From positions 868,001-932,000 of the forward strand of contig NZ_JBBMQQ010000001.1 of the NCBI RefSeq assembly GCF_038900095.1: a stretch of 64,000 nucleotides of DNA, given 5' to 3'. Both the position numbers and the translations under genes were made by a program. Within the stretch, counting starts at the first letter, position 1. Each line of letters starts with the position of its first letter. The notes below the pieces were generated by a model, which was not told where the DNA came from, made no database searches, and saw nothing but the letters and a program-made list of their open reading frames with translations. Source of the stretch: Hoeflea sp038900095 (lineage in GTDB: Bacteria > Pseudomonadota > Alphaproteobacteria > Rhizobiales > Rhizobiaceae). Of this stretch, positions 12,379-20,685 are shown piece after piece.

Positions 12379-12389
12379 ATATAAAGAAC
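12375..12389. promoter_or_regulatory. LexA (SOS) box, alphaproteobacterial GAAC-N7-GAAC type
   Basis: GAAC (12375-12378), seven bases, GAAC (12386-12389): an exact match to the direct-repeat LexA operator known in alphaproteobacteria (reverse GTTC-N7-GTTC). It lies 120 bases upstream of ssb and overlaps the -10 region of its promoter. On the other strand it is 274 bases upstream of uvrA, which is SOS-controlled in related bacteria. Confidence 0.85.
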
Positions 12390-12509
12390 AAAAAAAGGCC
12401 TGTGGATTGTCCATGCCCGCGTGACTGGCGGATGGCTGATCCTGTAAGGTGCAAATCGATTTGGACGGGGCGGCGCAAGGCCGCCTGAAGTGTTGGAAGG
12501 TGAAACATC

Positions 12510-13043
12510 ATGGCGGGTAGCGTCAACAAGGTCATTCTCGTCGGCAATCTGGGCGCGGACCCGGAAATCCGGCGCACCCAGGACGGTCGTCCGATCGCCA
12601 ACCTGTCGGTGGCAACATCGGAAAGCTGGCGTGACAAGAACTCCGGCGAGCGGCGCGAAAAGACCGAATGGCACCGGGTCGTGATCTTCAATGAAGGCCT
12701 GTGCAAGATCGCCGAGAACTATCTCAAGAAGGGCTCGAAGGTCTATCTCGAAGGCCAGTTGCAGACCCGCAAATGGACCGACCAGTCGGGCCAGGACAAG
12801 TACTCCACCGAGGTGGTGCTGCAGGGCTTCAACGGCAATCTGACCATGCTCGATGGCCGTAACGAAGGCGGCGGTGGCGGCGGTGGTGGCCGCGGCGGCG
12901 ATTACGGCGGCGGCGGCGACTTCGGTGGCGGATCGTCCGGCGGTGATCGTGGCGGTTCCGGCGGCGGCGGCGGCGGCGGATTCGGTGGCGGCGGTGGTGG
13001 TGGCGGTTCATCCCGCGATCTCGACGACGACATTCCGTTCTGA
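12510..13043 (+). CDS. ssb: Single-stranded DNA-binding protein
   Basis: Coats single-stranded DNA in replication, recombination and repair; 177 residues. The OB-fold occupies residues 1-112 (NKVILVGNLGADPEIR, then SVATSESWRDK, then TEWHRVVIFNEGL, then SKVYLEGQLQTRKW). A glycine-rich low-complexity linker runs from about 118 to 168, and the acidic tip DLDDDIPF, which recruits partner proteins, closes the chain. The ATG follows GGAAGGTGAAACATC. The linker's repetitive GGC/GGT codons at 12866-13008 make a GC-rich tract prone to slippage. The overlapping LexA box predicts damage induction. Confidence 0.97.
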   Translation: MAGSVNKVILVGNLGADPEIRRTQDGRPIANLSVATSESWRDKNSGERREKTEWHRVVIFNEGLCKIAENYLKKGSKVYLEGQLQTRKWTDQSGQDKYSTEVVLQGFNGNLTMLDGRNEGGGGGGGGRGGDYGGGGDFGGGSSGGDRGGSGGGGGGGFGGGGGGGGSSRDLDDDIPF

Positions 13044-13103
13044 TCTGAGCGTGTTTCGTCTCCGTTGGTCAGTTCTGCTTGCGAGCAATTGGAGTGGTGT
13101 ATC

Positions 13104-13529
13104 GTGACAACGAAGAACGACGTACTGGAACTCGGTCCCGGGCAAGGGCGGCAATACGCTCTTGGCCGGATGCAGGCGGTATTCAAGGCTGATCACGGCG
13201 AGAGTGGTGACCGCTACTCGATCTCGGAATGGTGGCTTGAGCCGCACTGCAGCGGGGTGGGTGCTCATTCGCACGATGCCAATGAAGAGATCTTCTATGT
13301 GCTCGAAGGTACAGCCTCGTTCCTGGTGGGCGATGCATGGCGCGTCCTGGAGAAGGGCAGTTTTCTAAGAATTCCGGCCGGCGTTACACATGATTTCGAG
13401 AACCGCACCGATGCACAGGTCGGGCTTTTGAACGTATTCATGCCCGGAGGCTTCGAGCAGGCGATGCCCGGCATCGTGAAATGGTTTGCGGACAATCCGC
13501 AGGGCCATGTGGGTTCACCACCGGCCTGA
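13104..13529 (+). CDS. Cupin domain protein
   Basis: A single-domain cupin of 141 residues. Motif 1 is seen as GVGAHSHDANEEIFYVLEG and motif 2 as RIPAGVTHDFENRT, so the usual metal ligands (two H, one E, then one H) are present. GTG at 13104 follows GGAG by nine bases; a TTG at 13065 would overlap the ssb tail region and adds no conserved sequence. No reaction can be assigned: proteins of this size may be sugar isomerases, oxygenases or sensors. It follows ssb by 60 bases and precedes a VOC protein, perhaps in the same transcript. Confidence 0.8.
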   Translation: MTTKNDVLELGPGQGRQYALGRMQAVFKADHGESGDRYSISEWWLEPHCSGVGAHSHDANEEIFYVLEGTASFLVGDAWRVLEKGSFLRIPAGVTHDFENRTDAQVGLLNVFMPGGFEQAMPGIVKWFADNPQGHVGSPPA

Positions 13530-13594
13530 GACATTTGGTTGTCATGGGTGTAAAATCAGGATAAAGGCCCTGCTGTCGGGCACGGGAGGCTGTA

Positions 13595-14008
13595 TTGCGC
13601 CAATCCATCACCCACGTCGCACTTGTGGTCCGCGATTATGACGAGGCCATCGGCTTTTATTGCGGTGTGCTCGGATTCGATCTTCTGGAAGACAGCTATC
13701 AGGCCGAGCAGGACAAGCGCTGGGTGGTTGTCCGGCCCAAGGGCAGCCAGGGGACGTCGATCGTTCTGGCGCGTGCTTCGAAACCGGAACAGGAGCCGTT
13801 CATCGGCAACCAGACCGGCGGCCGGGTGTTCATGTTCCTCAATACCGATGATTTCTGGCGCGACTACAATCGCCTGATCGCACAAGGTGTCGAATTCATC
13901 CGTGAGCCCAAGACCGAAGACTATGGCACGGTGGCGGTGTTCCGCGATATCTACGGCAATCTGTGGGACCTGCTGCAACTGGCCGAGGGGCACCCGGCCG
14001 CGAACTGA
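13595..14008 (+). CDS. VOC (glyoxalase/bleomycin-resistance) superfamily protein
   Basis: A 137-residue vicinal-oxygen-chelate protein made of two beta-alpha-beta-beta-beta modules: ITHVALVVRDYDEAIGFYCG at the start and YGTVAVFRDIYGNLWDLLQL at the end, the latter holding the position of the C-terminal metal ligand. The start is TTG at 13595, supported by GGAGG five bases upstream and by the family's usual beginning directly before the first strand. Substrate unknown; the form is typical of small glyoxalase-like proteins annotated as extradiol dioxygenase-like. Confidence 0.82.
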   Translation: MRQSITHVALVVRDYDEAIGFYCGVLGFDLLEDSYQAEQDKRWVVVRPKGSQGTSIVLARASKPEQEPFIGNQTGGRVFMFLNTDDFWRDYNRLIAQGVEFIREPKTEDYGTVAVFRDIYGNLWDLLQLAEGHPAAN

Positions 14009-14101
14009 CATTTGGAGTTGTCGACTCGTGCGAGGGTCCACAGGGCGGATTGCACGGAATCGTGATTGGCGCCGGGATCTGGATCCGGGCAAAAATTGGC
14101 G

Positions 14102-14494
14102 ATGATGATCAAATTCCTGAAGATACGCACCCGGTCACTGCCCATCGCGCTGATGGCCGGTATTCTTTCCTGTCTGCCCGTCCATGCCGGAGAAGCGGAC
14201 GTTGTTGCCGCGAAGTACACCAAGGCCGCCGACGGGACCTACCGGTTCGATGTGAGCGTGCGCCATGCCGACGAAGGCTGGGAGCATTATGCCGACAAGT
14301 GGCAGGTGACCGGGCCGGACGGCACGGTCTATGGCGAACGGGTGTTGCTGCATCCGCATGTCAACGAGCAGCCGTTCACGCGCAGCCAGTCGGGCATAGC
14401 CATTCCCGCCGGTGTGAAAAGCGTCATTCTCCGCGCCCATGACAAGCAGCATGGCTGGGGCGGGGCAGAACTGACCATCGTGCTCGACGAATAG
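14102..14494 (+). CDS. Putative periplasmic protein with signal peptide, function unknown
   Basis: A 130-residue protein. Residues 1-30 form a Sec signal (positively charged MMIKFLKIRTR, hydrophobic SLPIALMAGILSCLP, then VHA as a likely cleavage site). The mature part is rich in aromatic and charged residues (YRFDVSVRHADEGWEHYADK, then VILRAHDKQHGWGGAELTIV) and looks like a small beta-sandwich. I do not recognise a named domain, though the ending H-G-W-G-G recurs in hypothetical periplasmic proteins of alphaproteobacteria as far as I recall. The ribosome site is weak, so ATG 14102 or 14105 is equally possible. It converges on the DUF1905 gene. Confidence 0.65.
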   Translation: MMIKFLKIRTRSLPIALMAGILSCLPVHAGEADVVAAKYTKAADGTYRFDVSVRHADEGWEHYADKWQVTGPDGTVYGERVLLHPHVNEQPFTRSQSGIAIPAGVKSVILRAHDKQHGWGGAELTIVLDE

Positions 14495-14528
14495 ATCCAG
14501 GGCGTCCGGCGGGCGGCTCTCGCCGAAA

Positions 14529-14831
14529 TCAGCCGATCAACAGTTCAACGCTGACACGGTCGCCCGCGGCAATGGCGGCGCGACGGCGCACGTCGGCCTT
14601 TACCGGCAGAAAATACGATCCCGTGGCCTTGTCCGGAAACAGCGACGTCGCCCAGCTGGTTTCACCGATGCGGGCGCGGACCCGGATGAAGCCGAAGCCC
14701 CGCGTCTTGCCCGCCATGAACCGGATCTGGCTGGCGACATCGGCAGGAATGGTGATGAAATGCCAAGGAGCCCTGGCTGCGGCGTAAAGCCAGAGCTCGG
14801 CGTCGAATTGATAGTGCTGTTCGGGAGGCAT
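14529..14831 (-). CDS. DUF1905 domain-containing protein
   Basis: A 100-residue protein matching the DUF1905 layout: FDAELWLYAAARAPWHFITI at the start, then RVRARIGETSWATSLFPDK, then SYFLPVKADVRRRAAIAAGD and VSVELLIG at the end. The family is a small beta-barrel of unknown role, sometimes fused to YdeI-like domains; no fusion is present here. It begins three bases after the stop of the MarC gene, so the two are almost certainly co-transcribed. Confidence 0.82.
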   Translation of the reverse strand: MPPEQHYQFDAELWLYAAARAPWHFITIPADVASQIRFMAGKTRGFGFIRVRARIGETSWATSLFPDKATGSYFLPVKADVRRRAAIAAGDRVSVELLIG

Positions 14832-14834
14832 CGT

Positions 14835-15464
14835 TCAGGCGGTCATGAATGCCTGCTTGATCCCGTCGACAACGAACTGCACCGAAAGGGCTGCCAGAAT
14901 GACGCCGAGCAACCTGGTCAGGATGGTTCGGCCGGTGTCGCCCAGAAACTGGTCAATGCGCTCGGCAATCACCAGAAAGGCAAACAGCAGCACCGAAGCG
15001 GCGATGATCACGCCGATCAGCCCGGCGCGTTCGACAGGCGCATAAAAGGAGCCTGCGAGCAGGATGACCGCGGAAATTGCTCCGGGGCCAGCGATCAGCG
15101 GGATCGCCAACGGGAACACGGCGACATTGGAGATGTGATCCTTGGTGATTGCCCGTTCGGCGCTTTTTTCCTGCCGTTCGTGGCGCTTTTCGAAAATCAT
15201 CTCGAAAGCGATCCAGAACAGCAGCACGCCACCGGCAATGCGGAAAGCGCCGAGCGAAATCCCGAGCAGGTTGAGAAGGCTGGCGCCGGCTATGGCAAAG
15301 ACGGCGAGGATACCGGCAGCGGTCACCGTGCCGCGCAGCGCCACCTGGAGCCGCTGGCTGCGGGTCATGCCGGTGGTGAGGCCGAGAAAAATTGCCGCCA
15401 GGCCGGGCGGGTCGAACATCACGATGATCGTGACAAAGGCATTTACAATGAGTTCAATGTTCAT
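14835..15464 (-). CDS. MarC family integral membrane protein
   Basis: A 209-residue protein with six hydrophobic segments (LIVNAFVTIIVMFDPPGLAA, GTVTAAGILAVFAIAGASLL, FRIAGGVLLFWIAFEMIF, VFPLAIPLIAGPGAISAVIL, LIGVIIAASVLLFAFLVIAE and a last one near the C-terminus). The DPPG and PLIAGPGAI blocks identify MarC/UPF0056. No transport function is established for the family, and the old link to multiple antibiotic resistance does not hold generally. It is the first gene of a two-gene leftward unit with the DUF1905 gene and is divergent from gyrA. Confidence 0.87.
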   Translation of the reverse strand: MNIELIVNAFVTIIVMFDPPGLAAIFLGLTTGMTRSQRLQVALRGTVTAAGILAVFAIAGASLLNLLGISLGAFRIAGGVLLFWIAFEMIFEKRHERQEKSAERAITKDHISNVAVFPLAIPLIAGPGAISAVILLAGSFYAPVERAGLIGVIIAASVLLFAFLVIAERIDQFLGDTGRTILTRLLGVILAALSVQFVVDGIKQAFMTA

Positions 15465-15596
15465 GAAGCGTCCCCCGCCAGCCCGGTGAAAAAGCCTTTT
15501 ACAAGGACTTACGACACCCCGGGCCGGTTCGAAACCCCTGTCTTTGGCCGCAACGGTGGAGAAAGTGGCCTGAACGGCTGATTCAGGGCGTGAAAA

Positions 15597-15626
15597 TTGG
15601 CGACAACTACGGCTTTCGGCTATAAC
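15597..15626 (+). promoter_or_regulatory. Putative sigma-70 promoter of gyrA
   Basis: TTGGCG at 15597-15602 and TATAAC at 15621-15626 with an 18-base spacer. The -10 matches five of six consensus bases. The predicted transcript start near 15633 leaves a short leader before the TTG start of gyrA at 15663. Confidence 0.5.
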
Positions 15627-15662
15627 GCAGATAATGATTCCATTTAATTATCGTGGACCGCT

Positions 15663-18515
15663 TTGACAGACCAGAACACACCCGCCGGACCTCTGACGCC
15701 AGGCATTCAACCGGTTTCGATTATCGAGGAAATGCAGCGCTCCTATCTCGATTACGCCATGAGCGTGATTGTCAGCCGGGCGCTTCCCGATGTGCGCGAC
15801 GGGCTCAAGCCCGTGCATCGCCGTATTCTCTATGCAATGCATGAGGGCGGCTACCACTGGAACCGCAAATATGTGAAATCGTCCCGCATCGTCGGTGACG
15901 TGATGGGTAAATATCACCCGCATGGCGACCAGTCGATTTATGACGCCATGGTGCGCATGGCGCAGCACTGGTCGATGGGCGCGATGCTGGTTGACGGGCA
16001 GGGCAACTTCGGCTCGATCGACGGCGATCCCCCGGCTGCGATGCGTTATACGGAATCGCGCCTGGCCAAGCTCTCGCATGAAATGCTGGAAGACATCGAC
16101 AAGGATACCGTCGACTTCCAGGAAACCTACGATTCATCCGGCTCCGAGCCGAAGGTCGTGCCGGCACGGTTTCCCAACCTGCTGGTCAACGGCGCCGGCG
16201 GCATCGCGGTGGGCATGGCCACCAACATTCCGCCGCACAACCTGGTGGAAGTGGTCAATGGCTGCATCGCCATCATGGACAATCCGGCGATCGACCTGCT
16301 TGAGCTGATGAACATCATTCCGGGCCCGGATTTCCCGACCTCGGGCATCATCCTGGGGCAGGCGGGTATCCGGCAGGCCTTCGAGACCGGCCGCGGCTCG
16401 GTGATGATGCGCGGCAAGGTTCATGTCGAGCCGATGCGCAATGACCGCGAAGCCATCATCATCACCGAAGTTCCCTACCAGGTGAACAAGGCGACGATGA
16501 TCGAGAAGATGGCCGAACTGGTGCGCGACAAGCGCATCGAGGGCATTTCCGACCTGCGCGACGAATCCGACCGCCAGGGCTACCGGGTGGTGATCGAGCT
16601 CAAGCGCGATGCGGTTGCGGACGTGATCATCAACCAGCTTTACCGATACACGCCGCTGCAGACCTCGTTCGGGGTCAACATGGTGGCGCTCAACGGCGGC
16701 AAGCCGGAGCTGATGACGCTGATCGACATGCTCAAGGCCTTCGTGGCCTTCCGCGAGGACGTGATCACGCGGCGGACCAAATACCTGCTGCGCAAGGCGC
16801 GCGAACGGGCTCACGTGTTGGTTGGCCTGGCAATTGCCGTTGCCAATATCGACGAAGTGATTGCCCTGATCCGCAGCGCGCCGGATCCTGCGACCGCGCG
16901 CGAGCAGTTGATGACCCGGCGCTGGCCGGCCCGTGACGTGGAGCCGCTGATCCTTCTGATCGACGATCCGCGCCACCGCATCAACGAGGAAGACGGAACC
17001 TACAATCTTTCCGAAGAGCAGGCGCGCGCCATTCTCGAACTGCGCCTGGCCCGCCTGACCGCTCTTGGCCGTGATGAAATCGGTGACGAACTCGGCAAGA
17101 TCGGCGAAGAAATCAAGGACTTCCTCGAAATCCTCGGCTCGCGCCTGCGGGTCCAGCAGATCGTCAAGGACGAGCTGATTGCCGTGCGTGACGAATTCGG
17201 CGTGCCGCGCCGCACCCAGATCATCGAGGGTGGCGCGGACATGGACGACGAGGACCTGATCGCGCGCGAGGACATGGTGGTGACCGTGAGCCACGCGGGC
17301 TACATCAAGCGGGTTCCGCTCGCCACCTACCGGGCGCAGCGCCGCGGCGGCAAGGGCCGCTCGGGCATGTCGACGCGGGACGAGGATTTCGTCACGCGGC
17401 TGTTCGTCGCCAACACGCATACGCCGGTGCTGTTCTTCTCCTCGCGCGGCATCGTCTACAAGGAGAAGGTCTGGCGCCTGCCGATCGGCACGCCGACCTC
17501 GAAGGGCAAGGCGCTGATCAACATGCTGCCGCTGGAAAAGGGCGAGCGGATCACCTCGATCATGCCGTTGCCGGAGGACGAGGACAGCTGGGCCAATCTC
17601 GACGTGATGTTCGCCACCACGCGCGGCACCGTGCGGCGCAACAAGCTCAGTGATTTCGTCCAGGTCAACCGCAACGGCAAGATCGCCATGAAGCTCGATG
17701 ACGAGGGTGACGCCATCCTCAATGTCGAGACCTGCAATGAGTTCGACGACGTGCTGCTGACCACGGCACTGGGTCAGTGCATCCGCTTCCGGGTGGATGA
17801 TGTGCGCGTCTTCGCCGGACGCAACTCGATTGGCGTTCGCGGCATGAACCTGGCCGAAGGCGATCACCTGATCTCGATGACCATCGTGCATCATGTCGAT
17901 GCGGATGCCGCCGAACGCGCGGCCTACCTGAAACGCGCCATGGCCGAGCGCCGGGCAGCCACCGGTGAAGAGGCCGATGATGTCGGTCTGGTGGGCGAGG
18001 AGACCGAAGAGATCGGCGAACTGTCCAACGACCGCTACGAGGAGCTCAAAGCCCGCGAGCAGTTCATCCTCACCGTTTCGGAAAAAGGTTACGGCAAGCG
18101 CTCGTCGAGCTACGAGTTCCGGATTTCGGGCCGGGGCGGCAAGGGCATCCGCGCCACCGACACCTCGAAGACCGGCGAGATCGGACCTTTGATTGCGGCC
18201 TTCCCGGTCGAGCAGGGCGACCAGATCATGATGGTTTCCGATGGCGGCCAGGTGATCCGGGTTCCGGTCGGCGGCATCCGCATGGCCGGCCGCGCCACCA
18301 AGGGCGTCACCATCTTCTCGACCGCCAAGGATGAGCGTGTGGTCTCTGTCGACCGGATCAGCGAACCGGAACATGATGACGAAGAGCTGGAAGAGGGCGT
18401 CGAGGGCGAGACCGCGGAAGGTGTGGTCGATGCAGCATCCGGGGCCGCCAGTGATGACCCGGCGACGGGTTCCGATGGGCCAGACACCGACATCGGAGAA
18501 GAACCGCAGGCCTGA
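15663..18515 (+). CDS. gyrA: DNA gyrase subunit A
   Basis: Introduces negative supercoils with GyrB; 950 residues. The winged-helix/tower breakage domain fills residues 1-540 with catalytic Tyr129 in AAMRYTES. The GyrA box QRRGGKG follows, then the six-bladed C-terminal DNA-wrapping domain and an acidic tail (EPEHDDEELEEGVEGE onward). Position 90, equivalent to E. coli Ser83 in the quinolone pocket, is glutamine (HPHGDQSIYDA), while Asp94, equivalent to Asp87, is kept. The start is TTG at 15663, with a weak GGA upstream; no ATG exists before the conserved IIEEMQRSYLDYAMSVIVSR block. A textbook terminator follows. Confidence 0.97.
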   Translation: MTDQNTPAGPLTPGIQPVSIIEEMQRSYLDYAMSVIVSRALPDVRDGLKPVHRRILYAMHEGGYHWNRKYVKSSRIVGDVMGKYHPHGDQSIYDAMVRMAQHWSMGAMLVDGQGNFGSIDGDPPAAMRYTESRLAKLSHEMLEDIDKDTVDFQETYDSSGSEPKVVPARFPNLLVNGAGGIAVGMATNIPPHNLVEVVNGCIAIMDNPAIDLLELMNIIPGPDFPTSGIILGQAGIRQAFETGRGSVMMRGKVHVEPMRNDREAIIITEVPYQVNKATMIEKMAELVRDKRIEGISDLRDESDRQGYRVVIELKRDAVADVIINQLYRYTPLQTSFGVNMVALNGGKPELMTLIDMLKAFVAFREDVITRRTKYLLRKARERAHVLVGLAIAVANIDEVIALIRSAPDPATAREQLMTRRWPARDVEPLILLIDDPRHRINEEDGTYNLSEEQARAILELRLARLTALGRDEIGDELGKIGEEIKDFLEILGSRLRVQQIVKDELIAVRDEFGVPRRTQIIEGGADMDDEDLIAREDMVVTVSHAGYIKRVPLATYRAQRRGGKGRSGMSTRDEDFVTRLFVANTHTPVLFFSSRGIVYKEKVWRLPIGTPTSKGKALINMLPLEKGERITSIMPLPEDEDSWANLDVMFATTRGTVRRNKLSDFVQVNRNGKIAMKLDDEGDAILNVETCNEFDDVLLTTALGQCIRFRVDDVRVFAGRNSIGVRGMNLAEGDHLISMTIVHHVDADAAERAAYLKRAMAERRAATGEEADDVGLVGEETEEIGELSNDRYEELKAREQFILTVSEKGYGKRSSSYEFRISGRGGKGIRATDTSKTGEIGPLIAAFPVEQGDQIMMVSDGGQVIRVPVGGIRMAGRATKGVTIFSTAKDERVVSVDRISEPEHDDEELEEGVEGETAEGVVDAASGAASDDPATGSDGPDTDIGEEPQA

Positions 18516-18825
18516 CCTGTCACTAGAGACTTGAGAGAAGCCGGGGAGAAATCCCCGGCTTTTTTGTTGGCGGCCCGGAATAGCCTGATGCGGACTTGGT
18601 CAGGAACGATGTTCGCTGCCATGCGCCAAAAACTGGATGGCTGCGGAATGTGGACAAAGCGAAATTGTGCCGCGGTTGTACCAAATGCCGGCCCAGGTGC
18701 TGCGGTCAACAACGGTTGACCATCTGCGATTTCGTGTAGCTGCTATTGTGCGCAATTGTGTGCTGGTCTACCAAAATGCAGAAAACCCCGTGCCATTGCT
18801 AAACGTCGGGAGAGGATTACGCAGC
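18516..18825. other. Region between gyrA and a VOC gene
   Basis: A 310-base region. It starts with the gyrA terminator. The remainder holds a perfect inverted repeat, GGTCAAC-AACG-GTTGACC (18704-18721), about 105 bases upstream of the VOC gene, and two near-copies of TACCAAA(A)TGC (near 18680 and 18770). No gene is supported here. Confidence 0.5.
18538..18565 (+). terminator. Rho-independent terminator of gyrA
   Basis: AAGCCGGGGA, a GAAA loop, TCCCCGGCTT and a run of six T ending at 18565. It begins 23 bases after the gyrA stop and is a near-ideal intrinsic terminator. Confidence 0.95.
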
Positions 18826-19242
18826 ATGATTGCCTACGTCACCGTCGGCGCTGATGACATGGTTCTCGCCAAACGGTTTTACTCTGCGTTCCTGCCGGCG
18901 CTTGGTTATGGGCTGAAAGAAGGGCCCGAGGGCCTGAGCTATGCGCTGCCCGTAAAACCTGGCCAGTCTCCCGTTCTGCCCGATTTTTACGTCAAGCCAC
19001 CCTTCGATGGACAGCCTGCCTCGGCCGGGAACGGCACCATGACCGCCTTTGAGGCCCGCAGTCAAAGGCAGGTTCGCGAGCTTCACTCCGCCGCACTGGC
19101 GGCAGGTGGCTTTGACGAGGGCCGGCCCGGCTTCCGTGACTCGTATGGGCCTCAATTCTATGTCGGCTACCTTCGCGACCCTCAAGGCAACAAGATTGCA
19201 CTGTTTTCCAGCGATCCGAATGAACCAGGACGCGACGGGTAG
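18826..19242 (+). CDS. VOC (glyoxalase-like) family protein
   Basis: A 138-residue VOC protein starting MIAYVTVGADDMVLAKRFYS and ending with YVGYLRDPQGNKIALFSSDP, the standard terminal strand of the fold. The ATG at 18826 follows GGGAGAGG; a longer reading from 18637 adds 63 residues without family resemblance. The N-terminal histidine ligand of metal-binding VOC enzymes is replaced (AYVTVG rather than DHVTL), so a catalytic role is uncertain and a binding or resistance-type function is possible. It has its own likely promoter after the gyrA terminator. Confidence 0.82.
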   Translation: MIAYVTVGADDMVLAKRFYSAFLPALGYGLKEGPEGLSYALPVKPGQSPVLPDFYVKPPFDGQPASAGNGTMTAFEARSQRQVRELHSAALAAGGFDEGRPGFRDSYGPQFYVGYLRDPQGNKIALFSSDPNEPGRDG

Positions 19243-19423
19243 CCTTGGCGGCGGCAGCGCATTGTTCGCATGCCGGGCATGGTGATCGCGCAGCCAAGAT
19301 GCTGAATTTGCATCGTAAACGTCAACAGTTAGATCAATCGCTTGCGACCTGGATCATGCTGCCACAATCTGTCAGCATGATCTGCTACACTCCGCCGTCA
19401 TCGTCCCACCTCCGGAGCCAGAT

Positions 19424-20125
19424 TTGTCCCGCGCCGTACGTCTTCTCGATCTTTTGCAAGTCTTCCGGCGTTACAAGCGGCCGGTCAGTGGTGCGGTGCT
19501 GGCGGAAGAGCTGGGTGTGTCGCTCAGGACCATCTACCGCGACATCGAGACCTTGAAGGCGCAAGGGGCGGCGATTGACGGTGAGGCAGGGGTTGGCTTC
19601 GTGCTCAAACCCGGGTTCATGCTGCCGCCGCTGATGTTTTCCGAAGACGAGATCGAGGCGCTTGTGCTTGGGTCGCGCTGGGTCGCGGAACGCACCGATC
19701 AACCGCTGGGGCAGGCGGCGCGCAACGCTCTCACCAAGATTGCCGCGGTGCTGCCGGCCGATCTCAGGGCGGGCCTCGATGACAGCACATTGCTGGTGGG
19801 GCGCGGTGCGCCGCTGGCCGCGGGCGAGAGCGAACTTCCGGCTATTCGTGACGCCATCCGGCGGCAGCGCAAGCTTGAGATTTCCTATGCCGATGTCAAT
19901 GGCGCCTGCAGCGAGCGCGTGATCTGGCCAATTGCTCTGGCATTTTTCGATCGTGCGAGAGTGATTGTCGCCTGGTGTGAATTGCGCAATGATTTCAGGC
20001 ATTTTCGCGCCGACCGGATCATAAGTCTGACTGTGGATGCCAAGGGATATCCGCAACGTCGTGCCGTGTTGATGAAGCAGTGGCAGGCGAAGGAAGGCAT
20101 CCATCTCAGGTCGCGTTCCGATTGA
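19424..20125 (+). CDS. WYL-domain (YafY/DeoR-like) transcriptional regulator
   Basis: A 233-residue regulator: an HTH_11 winged helix at residues 1-55 (RLLDLLQVFRRYKRPVSGAV, then LGVSLRTIYRDIETLKAQGA) and a WYL-type ligand domain from about 135 (LEISYADVNGACSERVIWPI, then VIVAWCELRNDFRHFRADRI). The TTG start at 19424 is backed by GGAG six bases upstream. Genes of this type commonly sit beside a VOC gene that they control; here the VOC gene at 20222 follows 96 bases downstream and is the likely partner. Confidence 0.87.
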   Translation: MSRAVRLLDLLQVFRRYKRPVSGAVLAEELGVSLRTIYRDIETLKAQGAAIDGEAGVGFVLKPGFMLPPLMFSEDEIEALVLGSRWVAERTDQPLGQAARNALTKIAAVLPADLRAGLDDSTLLVGRGAPLAAGESELPAIRDAIRRQRKLEISYADVNGACSERVIWPIALAFFDRARVIVAWCELRNDFRHFRADRIISLTVDAKGYPQRRAVLMKQWQAKEGIHLRSRSD

Positions 20126-20221
20126 ATGCTCTGTTGATGCTGACATATATTGGCAGTATGAAATCGTAATCTCCGTACATGACCTGAGGGTCAGGTTTCA
20201 ACCAAATGACGGAGAGAGAAG

Positions 20222-20593
20222 ATGCTGAATTTCGATTTCGTGCTGTTGCATGTCGCCGACCCGCTGGCGAGTGCCGGGTTTTATTCCGGATTGCTTGGCA
20301 AGCCGGTTGTCGAATCCAACCCCGGATTTGCCATGCTGCCGCTCAGCGAACAGGTCATGCTCGGGCTTTGGCTGGCTGACGAAGTTGCGCCGGGAGCACC
20401 GGGAAAACCGGGTGCAAGCGAGATTTCATTCAATGTCGCCGATGTGCCGGCGCTGGAAAAATGCCATTCGGACTGCATGGAAAAGGGGATGCCGATCCTC
20501 GTCGACCTGGTTGAAATGCCGTTTGGACATACTTTCGTGGCCGCTGATCCCGATGGCCACCGGATCCGTGTGGTTGCAAACGCCAGAGCCTGA
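20222..20593 (+). CDS. VOC family protein (PhnB/glyoxalase-like)
   Basis: A 123-residue VOC protein: FDFVLLHVADPLASAGFYSG at the start, EISFNVADVPALEKCHSDC in the middle and GHTFVAADPDGHRIRVVANA at the end. The ATG at 20222 follows GGAGAGAAG. It lies 96 bases after the WYL regulator on the same strand and probably belongs to the same regulatory unit. The likely roles in this family are drug binding or detoxification; no substrate can be named. Confidence 0.83.
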   Translation: MLNFDFVLLHVADPLASAGFYSGLLGKPVVESNPGFAMLPLSEQVMLGLWLADEVAPGAPGKPGASEISFNVADVPALEKCHSDCMEKGMPILVDLVEMPFGHTFVAADPDGHRIRVVANARA

Positions 20594-20610
20594 CAAGCGG
20601 TTCCGGAGTC

Positions 20611-20651
20611 AAAAGCAAAGCCCGGCCAGCGGATCGTGCCGCGGGCCGGGC
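20611..20651 (-). terminator. Terminator of the 41-residue membrane peptide gene
   Basis: Reading leftward, GCCCGGCC (20651-20644) pairs with GGCCGGGC (20627-20620), followed by TTTGCTTTTG. It lies in the gap between the convergent VOC gene and the small ORF. Confidence 0.65.
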
Positions 20652-20685
20652 GTGAATTGAGCGGGAGGATGCGGTTCCCGGTCTT

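Larger units (their letters stand above)
12102..12509. other. Divergent uvrA/ssb regulatory region
   Basis: A 408-base gap with no supported gene. It holds one LexA box (12375-12389), a recognisable promoter for ssb and the ssb ribosome site (GGAAGGTG ending near 12502). The 270 bases nearest uvrA contain no second GAAC-N7-GAAC site and no clear hairpin; they may be a long uvrA leader. Confidence 0.6.

Noticed and set aside
12866..13008. GGC/GGT-rich tract resembling a tandem repeat
   Set aside because: It encodes the glycine-rich linker of SSB. The units are irregular and in frame, so it is low-complexity coding DNA and not a separate repeat element.
16134..18374. A 746-codon open frame antisense to gyrA
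   Set aside because: GC-rich codons with a G/C third position leave the opposite strand free of stops. The frame has no ribosome site or recognisable domain, while gyrA on the other strand is complete.
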